From assembly GCF_003428875.1 (NCBI RefSeq), contig NZ_QQRS01000004.1, forward strand, positions 310,001 through 374,000: a DNA stretch of 64,000 nt, written 5' to 3'. Below, one piece after another: positions 52,662 through 60,773 of the stretch; position 1 is the first letter of the stretch; each line of letters starts with the position of its first letter. Below the pieces are notes generated by a model that ran no database searches, was not told the origin of the DNA, and saw only the letters and a list, made by a program, of their open reading frames with translations. The DNA is from Planomicrobium okeanokoites. GTDB lineage: Bacteria; Bacillota; Bacilli; Bacillales_A; Planococcaceae. The translations under genes and the position numbers were made by a program.

Positions 52662-53108
52662 TTACACCTTCCTTGCTTCAGCTTGGAATAGCGGCTGTTT
52701 GATTTCGTAGGTTTTATTGTCCAGCACGGTTTGCATGCCGAGTTGCTTCCTATTGTTGATGACAAGCGGCGCTTTGAGGTTGGTCGTCGCGTGCTGCATT
52801 TCGCCAGGTACGGTCACGGTGGTCAGCACTAGTGCGTCGGATGGATCTTCGAGCTCGAGGCGCTCGACGGTCTGGTCAGAAATTTTAACGTCATAGTCCT
52901 GGAAGAATGAAAACGGATCGACGAGGAAAAAGCTGATGTCTTCCGCTTCCAGCGACTGCAGGAAGAAAAATGGCGTTTCTTCTTTTGTGTCGGCCGGGAT
53001 CAATACGTATTTCTGGTATTCGTCAAAGCCAGGAATTCCTCTGGTAAATGTTATGACACTTGAGTCTGCTACTTCTATTTCACCGAAACGGGTCGTTTGG
53101 AATTTCAT
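52662..53108 (-). CDS. fliW: Flagellar assembly factor FliW
   Basis: 148-aa FliW (FTRGIPGFDEYQKYVLI; FFFLQSLEAEDISFFLVDPF; NLKAPLVINNRKQLGMQTVLD). It binds flagellin or CsrA, linking filament export to hag translation. GAGGAG precedes the ATG. Unlike B. subtilis, fliW-csrA are not directly downstream of flgL; here they form a separate unit upstream of hag. Confidence 0.96.
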   Translation of the reverse strand: MKFQTTRFGEIEVADSSVITFTRGIPGFDEYQKYVLIPADTKEETPFFFLQSLEAEDISFFLVDPFSFFQDYDVKISDQTVERLELEDPSDALVLTTVTVPGEMQHATTNLKAPLVINNRKQLGMQTVLDNKTYEIKQPLFQAEARKV

Positions 53109-53504
53109 TTTGGGTTCTCCTCATTTCTGTTCGTGATTCATTTTGTTAGTTCTTATTTTTGCACATAATGGAATGATTAAACAGTAATTTTTTGCGCTCG
53201 TGCTAAAATCCCTATGCATTATTCGATTTACAGAATAAAAATTATTGAAAAGCACATTTTTTATTGTTTAATCTTTTAGAATTTATCCAATAAAACAGGA
53301 TGCGCCCAACGATTTAATTAATATTTTATTCTAAAGAAATAAAAACACTAAAAATAAATCTAAATATAGGTATTTTTACTATTTTTACAAAATACCACTC
53401 TAAGCTTATCTGCACTTGTAGCTCTAGTGCCGGAGACGTATATTCAGATTATATAGATAAAATATTCAAAATATTTAATTTTCACAAAAGGGAGGAATGA
53501 GCTT
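53109..53504. other. AT-rich divergent intergenic region between fliW and the EPS operon
   Basis: 396 bases without a believable gene. It must hold promoters for fliW (left) and for the EPS operon (right), but no clear sigma-A, sigma-D or riboswitch motif is visible; a small hairpin GCACT/AGTGC lies at 53412-53430. The GGGAGG ribosome binding site of the first EPS gene is at its right end. Confidence 0.6.
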
Positions 53505-54266
53505 ATGAAAAAGAATTTTGTACTTGCTTCGCTGCTTCTGGGAATTCTGCTCAATGGCTGGGCAATCGCTTTTCTCGTATTGCCGTTTTATCAGACAGTG
53601 CTTGTACTTGCCGGCATCTCCATCCTGGTAATGACTGCTGTGCAAGAGAGATTCATCTTTTTGTATGCAATAACCATTGCCCTTTCCTACGGTGTCTTTC
53701 TTACAATCTATGCTTTTGTCAATCAGCAATCGGCCGAGATTCAGCTCCTGTATATGTACGGGCATCTATTGCTGACGAGTTTTCTTCTATTGTATTGGAT
53801 CCTGATGAACTTCATTAAAAAAATTGGTTATGAAAATAATGATCTTAAGCACGAGGTTCGGCTGCTGCAAAAATATAAAGGCGTGACAAAGCTGCTGACG
53901 CTTCCGGAATTCGATGAACAGGCGCAATGGCTGTTGAAATCGAAGGAACGGAATAAAGAAGAGGCTTGGTTCGTCAAGATTTCCATCACTTCTCCCAATA
54001 AACGCGTGAAAGTGAATCTGCAGGAAGAGCTGGAACGTCTGGCGTTGCAGAGTATCCGCCAAAAATTCGACTTGGCGACAGGCGATATGGGGGCTATTTA
54101 TCTTCTATTGAAGAATACACATTCAGAAGGTGTGCAAATCGTATTGGACCGTTTCCGGGAAAAGGTCCAGGCTGAAATCAATCTATCGGATTCGCCATAC
54201 GCCACTGTAACCGAGCAGGTAACAGACGCCGAACATTTAGCCGGATTGATGGGGAAACCGTTATGA
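53505..54266 (+). CDS. YdaK-like membrane protein with degenerate GGDEF domain
   Basis: 253 aa. About four membrane helices (1-108) are followed by a short helix and a C-terminal domain with the shape of a GGDEF domain. The signature motif is lost (ATGDMGAIYLL where GGDEF would be) and a clean RxxD inhibitory site is not visible (RQKFD is one residue off). In B. subtilis the similar protein YdaK is a c-di-GMP receptor for EPS synthesis. The following genes fit that comparison. It overlaps the glycosyltransferase gene by 4 bases. Confidence 0.75.
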   Translation: MKKNFVLASLLLGILLNGWAIAFLVLPFYQTVLVLAGISILVMTAVQERFIFLYAITIALSYGVFLTIYAFVNQQSAEIQLLYMYGHLLLTSFLLLYWILMNFIKKIGYENNDLKHEVRLLQKYKGVTKLLTLPEFDEQAQWLLKSKERNKEEAWFVKISITSPNKRVKVNLQEELERLALQSIRQKFDLATGDMGAIYLLLKNTHSEGVQIVLDRFREKVQAEINLSDSPYATVTEQVTDAEHLAGLMGKPL

Positions 54267-55489
54267 CTTCCATCATTCTTATAATTATGGCCTTTTTCTG
54301 GACGCTGCTTATTTTCTACTCGATCTTGACTATTTCAGGTGTGTGGTTCCGGATTACATTCAAAGATCCGGAAGAACTCACTAATTATCCGAGTGTCGCG
54401 GTGCTGATCCCTGCCCATAATGAAGGCATCGTCATTGAAAATACACTGCGGGCCATGGCGCGCCTTGAATACAAAGGCAAGCTGGATATTTATGTGCTGG
54501 ATGACAGGTCGAAAGACGAGACGGCGGAAATTGCCATAGAGTTTGCGGCCGTTTTTTCCAGAATCCATTATATTTCCGTCCCCGACGGTTCGCCTGCGGG
54601 CAAATCACGGGTATTGAATTACGGACTGAGCATTTCCGATTCGGATTATTTCATCGTTTACGATGCTGACAATGAACCCGAAACCGATGCACTGGAGAAA
54701 TTAGTGCGCACAGCGGAAAGCACTAAAAACGCGGCCGGCGCAGTCGGTTATGTGAAGACCAAAAATCGCAACGCCAATACCTTAACCGGCATGATCGCTT
54801 TGGAATTTCAAGTGTTTCAATTATTGATGCAATGCGGCCGCTGGAAAGTATTCAAGCTCGGTTCACTTGCGGGCACGAATATGCTTCTCCGGAGATCGGT
54901 TCTTGAAGAAATCGGTGGTTACGATGTATTCGCCCTTGCAGAAGATGCGGAACTGACAATCCGCCTCACGTCCAAAGGCTATTTGCTGCCGGTTGTTCCG
55001 ACGTCGCGGACCTGGGAACAGGAACCTGAAAGCATCAAAACATTTATCCGGCAGCGGACACGCTGGTTGACCGGCAATATCTATCTTCTGGAGAAATCCT
55101 TGCAGGATCTGACGCATTGGAAAGGTAAGACGTTTTTCCTCAGCCTCCAGCATGTCATGACTTATCTTGTTTTCGTATTGGTTCTGCTGTTTTCGGATAT
55201 TTTCTTCATCCTCAGCGTGGCCGGCTACGAGTTTCCGAATATGGGGGCACCGCTCCTGATCCTCTGGTTCATGAGTTATATCGTCTACACCAGCCAATTA
55301 TTGAGCGCGTTGGTGATCGACCGCAACGTGACGCTGAAAAATGTCTTTTTCGTCTTCACGATGTATTTCACCTATGCCCAGCTGTTTATCGTCCTGCTGC
55401 TGCGCAGTTTTTCGCTTTATGCGTGGAGCCGCCTGCGCGGCAGAACAATTGCCTGGGACAAAACGAAACGCTTTAAAGGAATCGGCTGA
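54263..55489 (+). CDS. Membrane family 2 glycosyltransferase (YdaM/PssC-like)
   Basis: 408-aa processive-type GT2. An N-terminal membrane helix, then the catalytic domain with AVLIPAHNEG, LDDRSKDET, YDADNEP (DxD), LAEDAELTIR (acid/base) and QRTRWLTG (QxxRW), then three to four C-terminal membrane helices that would form the polysaccharide channel. Motifs match c-di-GMP-controlled EPS synthases such as YdaM and Listeria PssC. No PilZ domain of its own, so c-di-GMP control would act through the preceding protein. Confidence 0.9.
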   Translation: MTSIILIIMAFFWTLLIFYSILTISGVWFRITFKDPEELTNYPSVAVLIPAHNEGIVIENTLRAMARLEYKGKLDIYVLDDRSKDETAEIAIEFAAVFSRIHYISVPDGSPAGKSRVLNYGLSISDSDYFIVYDADNEPETDALEKLVRTAESTKNAAGAVGYVKTKNRNANTLTGMIALEFQVFQLLMQCGRWKVFKLGSLAGTNMLLRRSVLEEIGGYDVFALAEDAELTIRLTSKGYLLPVVPTSRTWEQEPESIKTFIRQRTRWLTGNIYLLEKSLQDLTHWKGKTFFLSLQHVMTYLVFVLVLLFSDIFFILSVAGYEFPNMGAPLLILWFMSYIVYTSQLLSALVIDRNVTLKNVFFVFTMYFTYAQLFIVLLLRSFSLYAWSRLRGRTIAWDKTKRFKGIG

Positions 55490-56439
55490 TGAAAATGAAG
55501 TTCGTGATGCTGTTTCTGGTTTTATTGATGATGGGTGGTTGCGGGAAAATGGAATCCGTTCAGGAACAGGTCGAAAAAAATTATACGAATGCCGACGGAC
55601 TGATCCACGCCTACCCGACAGAGCAGGATTCCGAATACTTATCCGAAACGCTCGGCTTATATATGGAATATTTAACGCTCGTTGAAGATGACGTGAACTT
55701 TTCCAAGCAGGTTGAAATCCTGAAGAACCATTTTGTTGCCCAGGAAAATGGCCATTCCTTTATCCGCTGGCGCCTGAACGAAAAGGCTTCGACGAATGCG
55801 CTGATCGATGATATCCGGATCATCAAAGCTCTGGAGCAGGCGAGTGACATTTTTGGCAATGCAGAATATAGAACTCTTGCCGATAAACTTTCAGAAGCTG
55901 TAGCTGCTGTTCAGACTCAAGAGAGTTTAACAGTGGATTTCTATGACTGGTCGCTCAAGATGCCTGCCGAGCGGCTGACATTGAGTTATCTGGATGATAA
56001 CGGAGTGATTACGCCTGAATCTTACGGGTTGCTGGATATGGCCGATACAGGCGAAGTGTTTTCTCCTGAATACTACGACACAGCGGCCGAACAGTACATC
56101 AGCAGCAAAGAAGTGCACATGATCGACCAATTGCTGATTGCGCTGAATCGTGAAAAAAGTGGCCAGCCCTCCGAACAATTCGCGGAATGGCTCAAGGAAG
56201 AATGGAACCAGGAACAGAAACTCTACGGCAGATACGACCGGCAGAAGCTGAAAGCGACGGTGGACTACGAGTCCCTGGCTGTCTATTATTATTTGCACAC
56301 TTATTTTTCATCACTGGGCGAAGTCGAACTGGCAGATGAAGTTTTCCGGCATGCCAAGGAAATTGCCAGAGGAGAAATGCTTGATAATGCCCATTTCTTC
56401 GACTTTATCCATTACCAGATACTCGTGCAAAAACAATAG
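55489..56439 (+). CDS. GH8-like lipoprotein (YdaJ/PssZ-like)
   Basis: 316-aa lipoprotein: lipobox LMMGGC gives a diacylated Cys near residue 18. The rest resembles glycoside hydrolase family 8: a conserved Glu in SEYLSETLGLYMEYL and an Asp in NALIDDIRIIKAL sit where GH8 acid and base residues are expected. In B. subtilis ydaJKLMN the equivalent YdaJ accompanies the synthase, and in Listeria PssZ degrades the polymer. Its ATG overlaps the synthase stop by one base. ydaL- and ydaN-type genes are absent. Confidence 0.78.
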   Translation: MKMKFVMLFLVLLMMGGCGKMESVQEQVEKNYTNADGLIHAYPTEQDSEYLSETLGLYMEYLTLVEDDVNFSKQVEILKNHFVAQENGHSFIRWRLNEKASTNALIDDIRIIKALEQASDIFGNAEYRTLADKLSEAVAAVQTQESLTVDFYDWSLKMPAERLTLSYLDDNGVITPESYGLLDMADTGEVFSPEYYDTAAEQYISSKEVHMIDQLLIALNREKSGQPSEQFAEWLKEEWNQEQKLYGRYDRQKLKATVDYESLAVYYYLHTYFSSLGEVELADEVFRHAKEIARGEMLDNAHFFDFIHYQILVQKQ

Positions 56440-56446
56440 TTTTTCT

Positions 56447-56481
56447 AAAAGCGCTTAAGGAAGCTTCCTTAGGCGCTTTTT
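56447..56481 (+). terminator. Intrinsic terminator after the EPS operon
   Basis: AAAGCGC-T-TAAGGAA pairs with TTCCTTA-G-GCGCTTT, followed by T residues (one mismatch). Confidence 0.9.
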
Positions 56482-56492
56482 CTGATAGAAAA

Positions 56493-56523
56493 ACAAATAA
56501 AAAAGGCTGGATTTTCTCCAGCC
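56493..56523 (-). terminator. Intrinsic terminator after the PhnA-like gene
   Basis: GGCTGGA (56505-56511) and TCCAGCC (56517-56523) form a stem followed by TTTTTTATTTG on the minus strand. Confidence 0.9.
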
Positions 56524-56532
56524 ACTCCTCAT

Positions 56533-56874
56533 TCACCCCTTCTTCACAAACTCCGATTTCAACTTCATCGACCCAAAACCGTCAATCTTGCAGTCGATAT
56601 CATGATCGCCGTCGACCAGGTGGATGCTTTTCACTTTTGTGCCCTGCTTCAAGACAGATGAACTGCCTTTCACTTTCAAATCTTTGATGACCGTGACGGA
56701 ATCTCCGTCCTGCAGGACATTGCCATTAGCGTCTTTTACGACTTTCGCTTCTTCAGCCGATTCAGTTTCCGCTCCTGGCGTCCACTCATGCGCGCATTCG
56801 GGGCACACGAGCTGGCTGCCGTCTTCATAGACATATTCGGAATTACATTTCGGACAATTTGGCAGTTCATTCAT
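56533..56874 (-). CDS. PhnA/YjdM family zinc-ribbon protein
   Basis: 113-aa protein with an N-terminal zinc ribbon (CPKC ... CPEC) and a C-terminal SH3-like PhnA domain ([24 protein letters not shown]). Despite the historical name, a role in phosphonate use is not established. The ATG at 56874 follows GGAGG; the frame extends to 56889 without a better start. Monocistronic. Confidence 0.92.
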   Translation of the reverse strand: MNELPNCPKCNSEYVYEDGSQLVCPECAHEWTPGAETESAEEAKVVKDANGNVLQDGDSVTVIKDLKVKGSSSVLKQGTKVKSIHLVDGDHDIDCKIDGFGSMKLKSEFVKKG

Positions 56875-56961
56875 TATTGTTGCCTCCATTAAATCGATTC
56901 AAATAAAACACTCTCAGGAAAAGCTTATCTTAAGAGCACTCTTTTGACCATAAGGAATAGA

Positions 56962-58140
56962 TTAATCATTTGTTCCTAAATCCAGCAAATACATCGCCTT
57001 ATCTTCTCCTTCGCCGTTGACCACCAAGGTTCCTTCATCTGTAAAACGCGGCCGAACCAGCCGTTCCTCAATTGCGGAGAATGCCGGTACTTCCTCCAAT
57101 TCGGTTCCTGTCATTCTGTATAGCTGCACGTCACTGGAATCCGCTTCATCCGAGACGCTTAAAGCGAGGTAATCCCCGTACACGGCAAATTCGAAAAAGT
57201 CAGGGGCCGGAATTTCTATAAATTCACCGGTTTCAATATCCACATAACCCAATACGCTGTCCGTCATCCCTTCATTGCTGAAATGCGCGTAGATTCGGTT
57301 ATCGATTAAAGTCACTCCGGCAGCTGACTGATAGGGCAAAGTAAACGTTTCAATCAACGTGTTTTCTCTCAAATCGTACAGATGGAATTCACTCACCACT
57401 TTTTCTCCAACCAGTGCACCTTCCGGAATGACAACGCTGTCTCCCCAAACGGAAGCGGCACTATTCGAACCCCGTCCCGTCATTTCATGAACGGTTTGCG
57501 ATTCCATGGTATTGAGGTCGATCGACAGATATTTCGGCTTGTCATCTTCCACACCAAACCGGGCATATACTAAGTTCTCATCTTCGATATGGAGATCAAT
57601 TACACTAACGTCTTCAATAGTCTCAACTTCCGCTGTATCCCGGTTCATGATTTTCAGATTGGCGATTTCTTCCCCATTTTCTTCCCAGACCAGCCAGTTT
57701 CCTTCAACAGTAAATTGATAGGTGGATACCTTTTCTTCCAGACTTGCCACTACTAATTCTTCTCCGGCAGCCGGATCAAACGAATAAAGATTGCTGCCAT
57801 CGTTATAAAATAATTTCTCTGACTGATCGTCATACTCAGATTCAATCAGCACCGGATAATCATGTCCTGGGACTACCAGCTTTTGCGGTTCTGATAACTC
57901 TGCTTCTCCCTCAGCCCCGCGCCCTTCCTGCCAATCACTCACGTAAGGGTAGCCTAGTATTCCGCCTAGCCCGATCACCGCTACACCCGCAAGCGCCGGC
58001 AAAACTTTCGGAACACGCGAAGGCTTCTGTCCATTCCCGCGATTCTGCGCAGCCTTTAAAATCTGCCGCTTCTTCGCATCCGACAGCGTCACATCTTCCG
58101 GCACCGACTCATCCAACTTCCCTTTCAGATCCTCACGCAT
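56962..58140 (-). CDS. Probable anti-sigma factor with extracellular beta-propeller-like domain
   Basis: 392 aa. Residues 1-50 are a charged cytoplasmic segment (MREDLKGKLDESVPEDVTLSDAKKRQIL) likely to bind the sigma factor; one membrane helix follows (about 50-70, VLPALAGVAVIGLGGILGY); residues about 95-392 contain repeated beta strands (SFDPAAGEELVVA; WLVWEENGE; YLSIDLNTMES; YLLDLG) of TolB/propeller type. The ATG at 58140 overlaps the sigma gene end by 8 bases, the typical sigma/anti-sigma arrangement. No zinc-binding ZAS motif is seen. Confidence 0.78.
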   Translation of the reverse strand: MREDLKGKLDESVPEDVTLSDAKKRQILKAAQNRGNGQKPSRVPKVLPALAGVAVIGLGGILGYPYVSDWQEGRGAEGEAELSEPQKLVVPGHDYPVLIESEYDDQSEKLFYNDGSNLYSFDPAAGEELVVASLEEKVSTYQFTVEGNWLVWEENGEEIANLKIMNRDTAEVETIEDVSVIDLHIEDENLVYARFGVEDDKPKYLSIDLNTMESQTVHEMTGRGSNSAASVWGDSVVIPEGALVGEKVVSEFHLYDLRENTLIETFTLPYQSAAGVTLIDNRIYAHFSNEGMTDSVLGYVDIETGEFIEIPAPDFFEFAVYGDYLALSVSDEADSSDVQLYRMTGTELEEVPAFSAIEERLVRPRFTDEGTLVVNGEGEDKAMYLLDLGTND

Positions 58141-58657
58141 GGTCAATCCCCTCCTCCGTAAATTTGACGCCGGCCTGCTGACGCCCACGGGCTAACCGTG
58201 TTTTCACCGTGTTGTCCGAGATCTTCAATACCTCGCTGATTTCCTTCACCGACAGCTCTGCATAATAATGGAGCCAGATCACTTCACGGTATTTCAGGGG
58301 CAGCCCACTAATCGCTTCTGCCATTTCGTTACTCCGCTCCGACGCCAGCGCCGTCTCTTCCGCTGAGCCCTTATTCGGCAAAAGTGGGTTCAATTTATTT
58401 CTCAGTTCAATTTTACGGTGCGCCCAGCTCCTGAAATGGTTATGGCATTCATTCACCGTGATGCGGTATAGAAAAGTTTTGACGCTCGAGCGCCCTTCGA
58501 ATCGATCGAGATTTATGTAATAGCGGATAAACACGTCCTGCACGATGTCTTCCGCCTTCGTCCGTTCTTTGACGAACGAATACGCCAGCCGCACCAGATA
58601 ATGCCCGTATTCATCCATCGCCTCCGTCAGCAGCCGGTCCTTCTCAAGCTTCTCCAA
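58133..58657 (-). CDS. ECF-type RNA polymerase sigma factor
   Basis: 174-aa group 4 sigma factor. Region 2: YLVRLAYSFVKERTKAEDIVQDVFIRYY and FEGRSSVKTFLYRITVNECHNHFRS; region 4: LPLKYREVIWLHYYAELSVKEISEVLKISDNTVKTRLARGRQQ. Probably senses envelope stress through the membrane partner encoded next. A possible autoregulatory promoter lies just upstream. Confidence 0.93.
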   Translation of the reverse strand: MEKLEKDRLLTEAMDEYGHYLVRLAYSFVKERTKAEDIVQDVFIRYYINLDRFEGRSSVKTFLYRITVNECHNHFRSWAHRKIELRNKLNPLLPNKGSAEETALASERSNEMAEAISGLPLKYREVIWLHYYAELSVKEISEVLKISDNTVKTRLARGRQQAGVKFTEEGIDHA

Positions 58658-58681
58658 GCCCTCTCCCCCTTTTTCTATCTA

Positions 58682-58711
58682 TTAGACAACGGTCAAAGCA
58701 TTTGCGTTTCA
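58682..58711 (-). promoter_or_regulatory. Possible ECF-type autoregulatory promoter
   Basis: On the minus strand TGAAAC (58711-58706) is followed after 14 bases by CGTTGTCTAAT. The TGAAAC -35 is typical of Bacillus ECF promoters and the CGT/GTC -10 region fits loosely. It is 25 bases before the sigma gene start. Confidence 0.5.
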
Positions 58712-58722
58712 TTTTTGGCAAT

Positions 58723-58761
58723 AAAAAATACCCTTTCTGCCAATTGTAGCGGAAAGGGGTA
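58723..58761 (-). terminator. Intrinsic terminator after the DHODH-like fusion gene
   Basis: TACCCCTTTC and GAAAGGGTA (one bulge) form a stem followed by TTTTTTATTG on the minus strand, 20 bases after the stop codon. Confidence 0.82.
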
Positions 58762-58780
58762 GAGATTAATGAAAAAGTTT

Positions 58781-60628
58781 TTATTGTTTCATGAAAAAGA
58801 ACTCCCTGGAATACCATACTCCCCCAGCAAACAGTAGCAGAGCAATATAGGCAGGCAGAATATGAATAAAAGTGGTATACCCTATCACATAATGAATGAT
58901 GATGGCAGCGCTGAAAGCCGGGATTCCGCCGAGCAAAAAGGTATACCAAACCCATTTCTGTCCTTGCTGAAATCCCCAGAGCGCGAGCATCAATACAAGT
59001 AAACCTACACTGATCAAGGCGCTTCCAAGTCCAGTGCGGTCATGGGCAATTACCGGAATCAACCGATCGTTTATGCCGGCTAATTGTTCCGGGCTCATGC
59101 AAATATAAGCGATATCCGTTTGAACAAATACCTCATTCACTCCGATCGTGGAAATGACGAGCCCAGCAACTGCAAGAGCCGTACCGAGTGCCACAAAAGC
59201 AAGCTGCCCCCACAAGCTTTTCTTCCATGCCCTGTGATTCGTCCGATTACTCGATGATGCGTGTTCAGCATGATTCTTAGTCATCAAATAGCCTTTCCAA
59301 AAAAACGGCAGTAAGATCAACCATAAAATACCATGCAGCCAGTCAAAATAACCGAATCCAAGAAACAGCAAAATTCCCAAAAAGCCCAAGATGCCAGCAA
59401 TATGAATTGCTCTTTTCGCCCATTGCAGCCCAAAACGGACACCGTTCCGGGCCAATTGCATATAAATGATGCCACCCGATATCATTGTTCCGGCGACCGT
59501 CATCCGGTCATGTTGCATAAAACGATAGATATTCGGGTTAATCGCGATCAGTTCTTCTCTTGTCAGTTTCAAAAACGCCTCATCATATGGCAGGACAACG
59601 ATCGTCATACTGACAATTAAAGCAGCAAGACCGCCAATCACCATCAGGAACCCGAATAACCAATGCCAGATCCACTCGCTGTACGTATTCTTTACGGCAA
59701 TTTTTGTATCCAGCAAAGCTTCATTGATCCGTTTCGGCAATCCCGGCCCGGTAAAAACATAACCAGCTGTCAGCATCACCAAATCCGCTCCACCCTCGAA
59801 TAAAGCCAGTGCATCTTTCGGTTCCTTGATGCCTCCGGAAACGATAATCGGGATGCTGCTCTTTTTTTTGATTTCTGTCACCTTTATTGCCAATTTTCCT
59901 GCATCGGCTAAAGGATATTCCAGCCCCTTGCCAGTATCTTTTGGCTGTTCATCGATGATGACGCCATCCACCCTATTACCTGCTGTCAGCTTTCCAATCG
60001 CATCAGAGTCCAATTCATCTCGTGGACATGCCAGTAATAACGGCTTGTCCTTACTAGCATCCCTCAACAGCTGCCACTCTTCTTCTCTATAATGACCTTC
60101 TACAATCAAGGCATCGCCGTAATCAGTGAGCATCTGCATTAAAGAGGAAATTTCGCTAACAGATTCTGCACTTCCAAGCCTGATAAATACCGGTTTCTGA
60201 AATTTTTTCAGCTTTCTCAGCTTCGTCACGGTCTGTTCCAGTCCGGGGGATTCCGCATGATAGGGAAAAATAAGATTGTCTTTCGCTTGCGTATATATTG
60301 GCACACTATCTTCTTCCGGCTTTGAAGCAACCGGACCAACTTCGATAAAACCGAACCCCAAATGGCCGAATGCCTTAGTGCCAGTCAGCGCAGAATCAAT
60401 TTTCCCGCTTAATCCCACTGGATTGGAAATTTTGAATCCAAAGAGTTCCGTTTCCAGCTGTGCAGACGGATGGGTATGTCCGAGGTATTCGATTAACCTG
60501 CTTCCTCCCGGGTATGCAGAAATTCTGGCCATGCCCTGATGTATAAATTCTCTCCCGTCCTTCGCCCTAATACGGGAGAGCGCCGGTTTAAAAATGGTGT
60601 GGTAAGTCCAATCCGGCAAAGAAATCAC
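58781..60628 (-). CDS. Dihydroorotate dehydrogenase-like protein fused to a membrane domain
   Basis: 615 aa. Residues about 1-320 are a TIM-barrel flavoprotein of the class 2 dihydroorotate dehydrogenase type: NPVGLSG, HLGFGFIEVGPV, PIIVSGGIKEPKDALALFEGGADLVMLT and a VFTGPGLPKRI end. The usual AAGFDKNG segment is SGKIDSAL, and other catalytic positions look altered, so the normal reaction is doubtful. Residues about 325-615 hold about seven membrane helices in two related-looking halves (INPNIYRFMQHDRMTVAGTMISGGIIYM; INDRLIPVIAHDRTGLGSALISVGLLVL). Start taken as GTG 60628 with GAGG very close; the true start is uncertain. No pyr genes nearby. Confidence 0.8.
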   Translation of the reverse strand: MISLPDWTYHTIFKPALSRIRAKDGREFIHQGMARISAYPGGSRLIEYLGHTHPSAQLETELFGFKISNPVGLSGKIDSALTGTKAFGHLGFGFIEVGPVASKPEEDSVPIYTQAKDNLIFPYHAESPGLEQTVTKLRKLKKFQKPVFIRLGSAESVSEISSLMQMLTDYGDALIVEGHYREEEWQLLRDASKDKPLLLACPRDELDSDAIGKLTAGNRVDGVIIDEQPKDTGKGLEYPLADAGKLAIKVTEIKKKSSIPIIVSGGIKEPKDALALFEGGADLVMLTAGYVFTGPGLPKRINEALLDTKIAVKNTYSEWIWHWLFGFLMVIGGLAALIVSMTIVVLPYDEAFLKLTREELIAINPNIYRFMQHDRMTVAGTMISGGIIYMQLARNGVRFGLQWAKRAIHIAGILGFLGILLFLGFGYFDWLHGILWLILLPFFWKGYLMTKNHAEHASSSNRTNHRAWKKSLWGQLAFVALGTALAVAGLVISTIGVNEVFVQTDIAYICMSPEQLAGINDRLIPVIAHDRTGLGSALISVGLLVLMLALWGFQQGQKWVWYTFLLGGIPAFSAAIIIHYVIGYTTFIHILPAYIALLLFAGGVWYSREFFFMKQ

Positions 60629-60727
60629 GTCCTCGAACTAGTATATTTCTATTTTACCTCTTAATTATGTTAAGTGATATAAACTCCTTAAAAAGAAAAA
60701 GGCCGTTCGGTGCTGTTCATTATCCAA

Positions 60728-60762
60728 AATTAAAAGAGGTGGCGTTCCTGCTGGAACACCAC
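60728..60762 (-). terminator. Intrinsic terminator after the cyclase gene
   Basis: GTGGTGTTCC pairs over ten base pairs (one wobble) with GGAACGCCAC (60739-60762), then CTCTTTTAATTTT on the minus strand. Confidence 0.88.
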
Positions 60763-60773
60763 ACTTTTCGACA

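Noticed and set aside
53109-53504. Second c-di-GMP riboswitch upstream of the EPS operon
   Set aside because: None of the GEMM conserved blocks found in the flgB leader occur here.
53505-54266. Active diguanylate cyclase
   Set aside because: The GGDEF signature is absent; only the fold outline remains, so a receptor or scaffold is more likely.
58644-58955. 103-codon minus-strand frame overlapping the ECF promoter region
   Set aside because: It spans a terminator and promoter and overlaps the 3' end of the DHODH-like gene in another frame.
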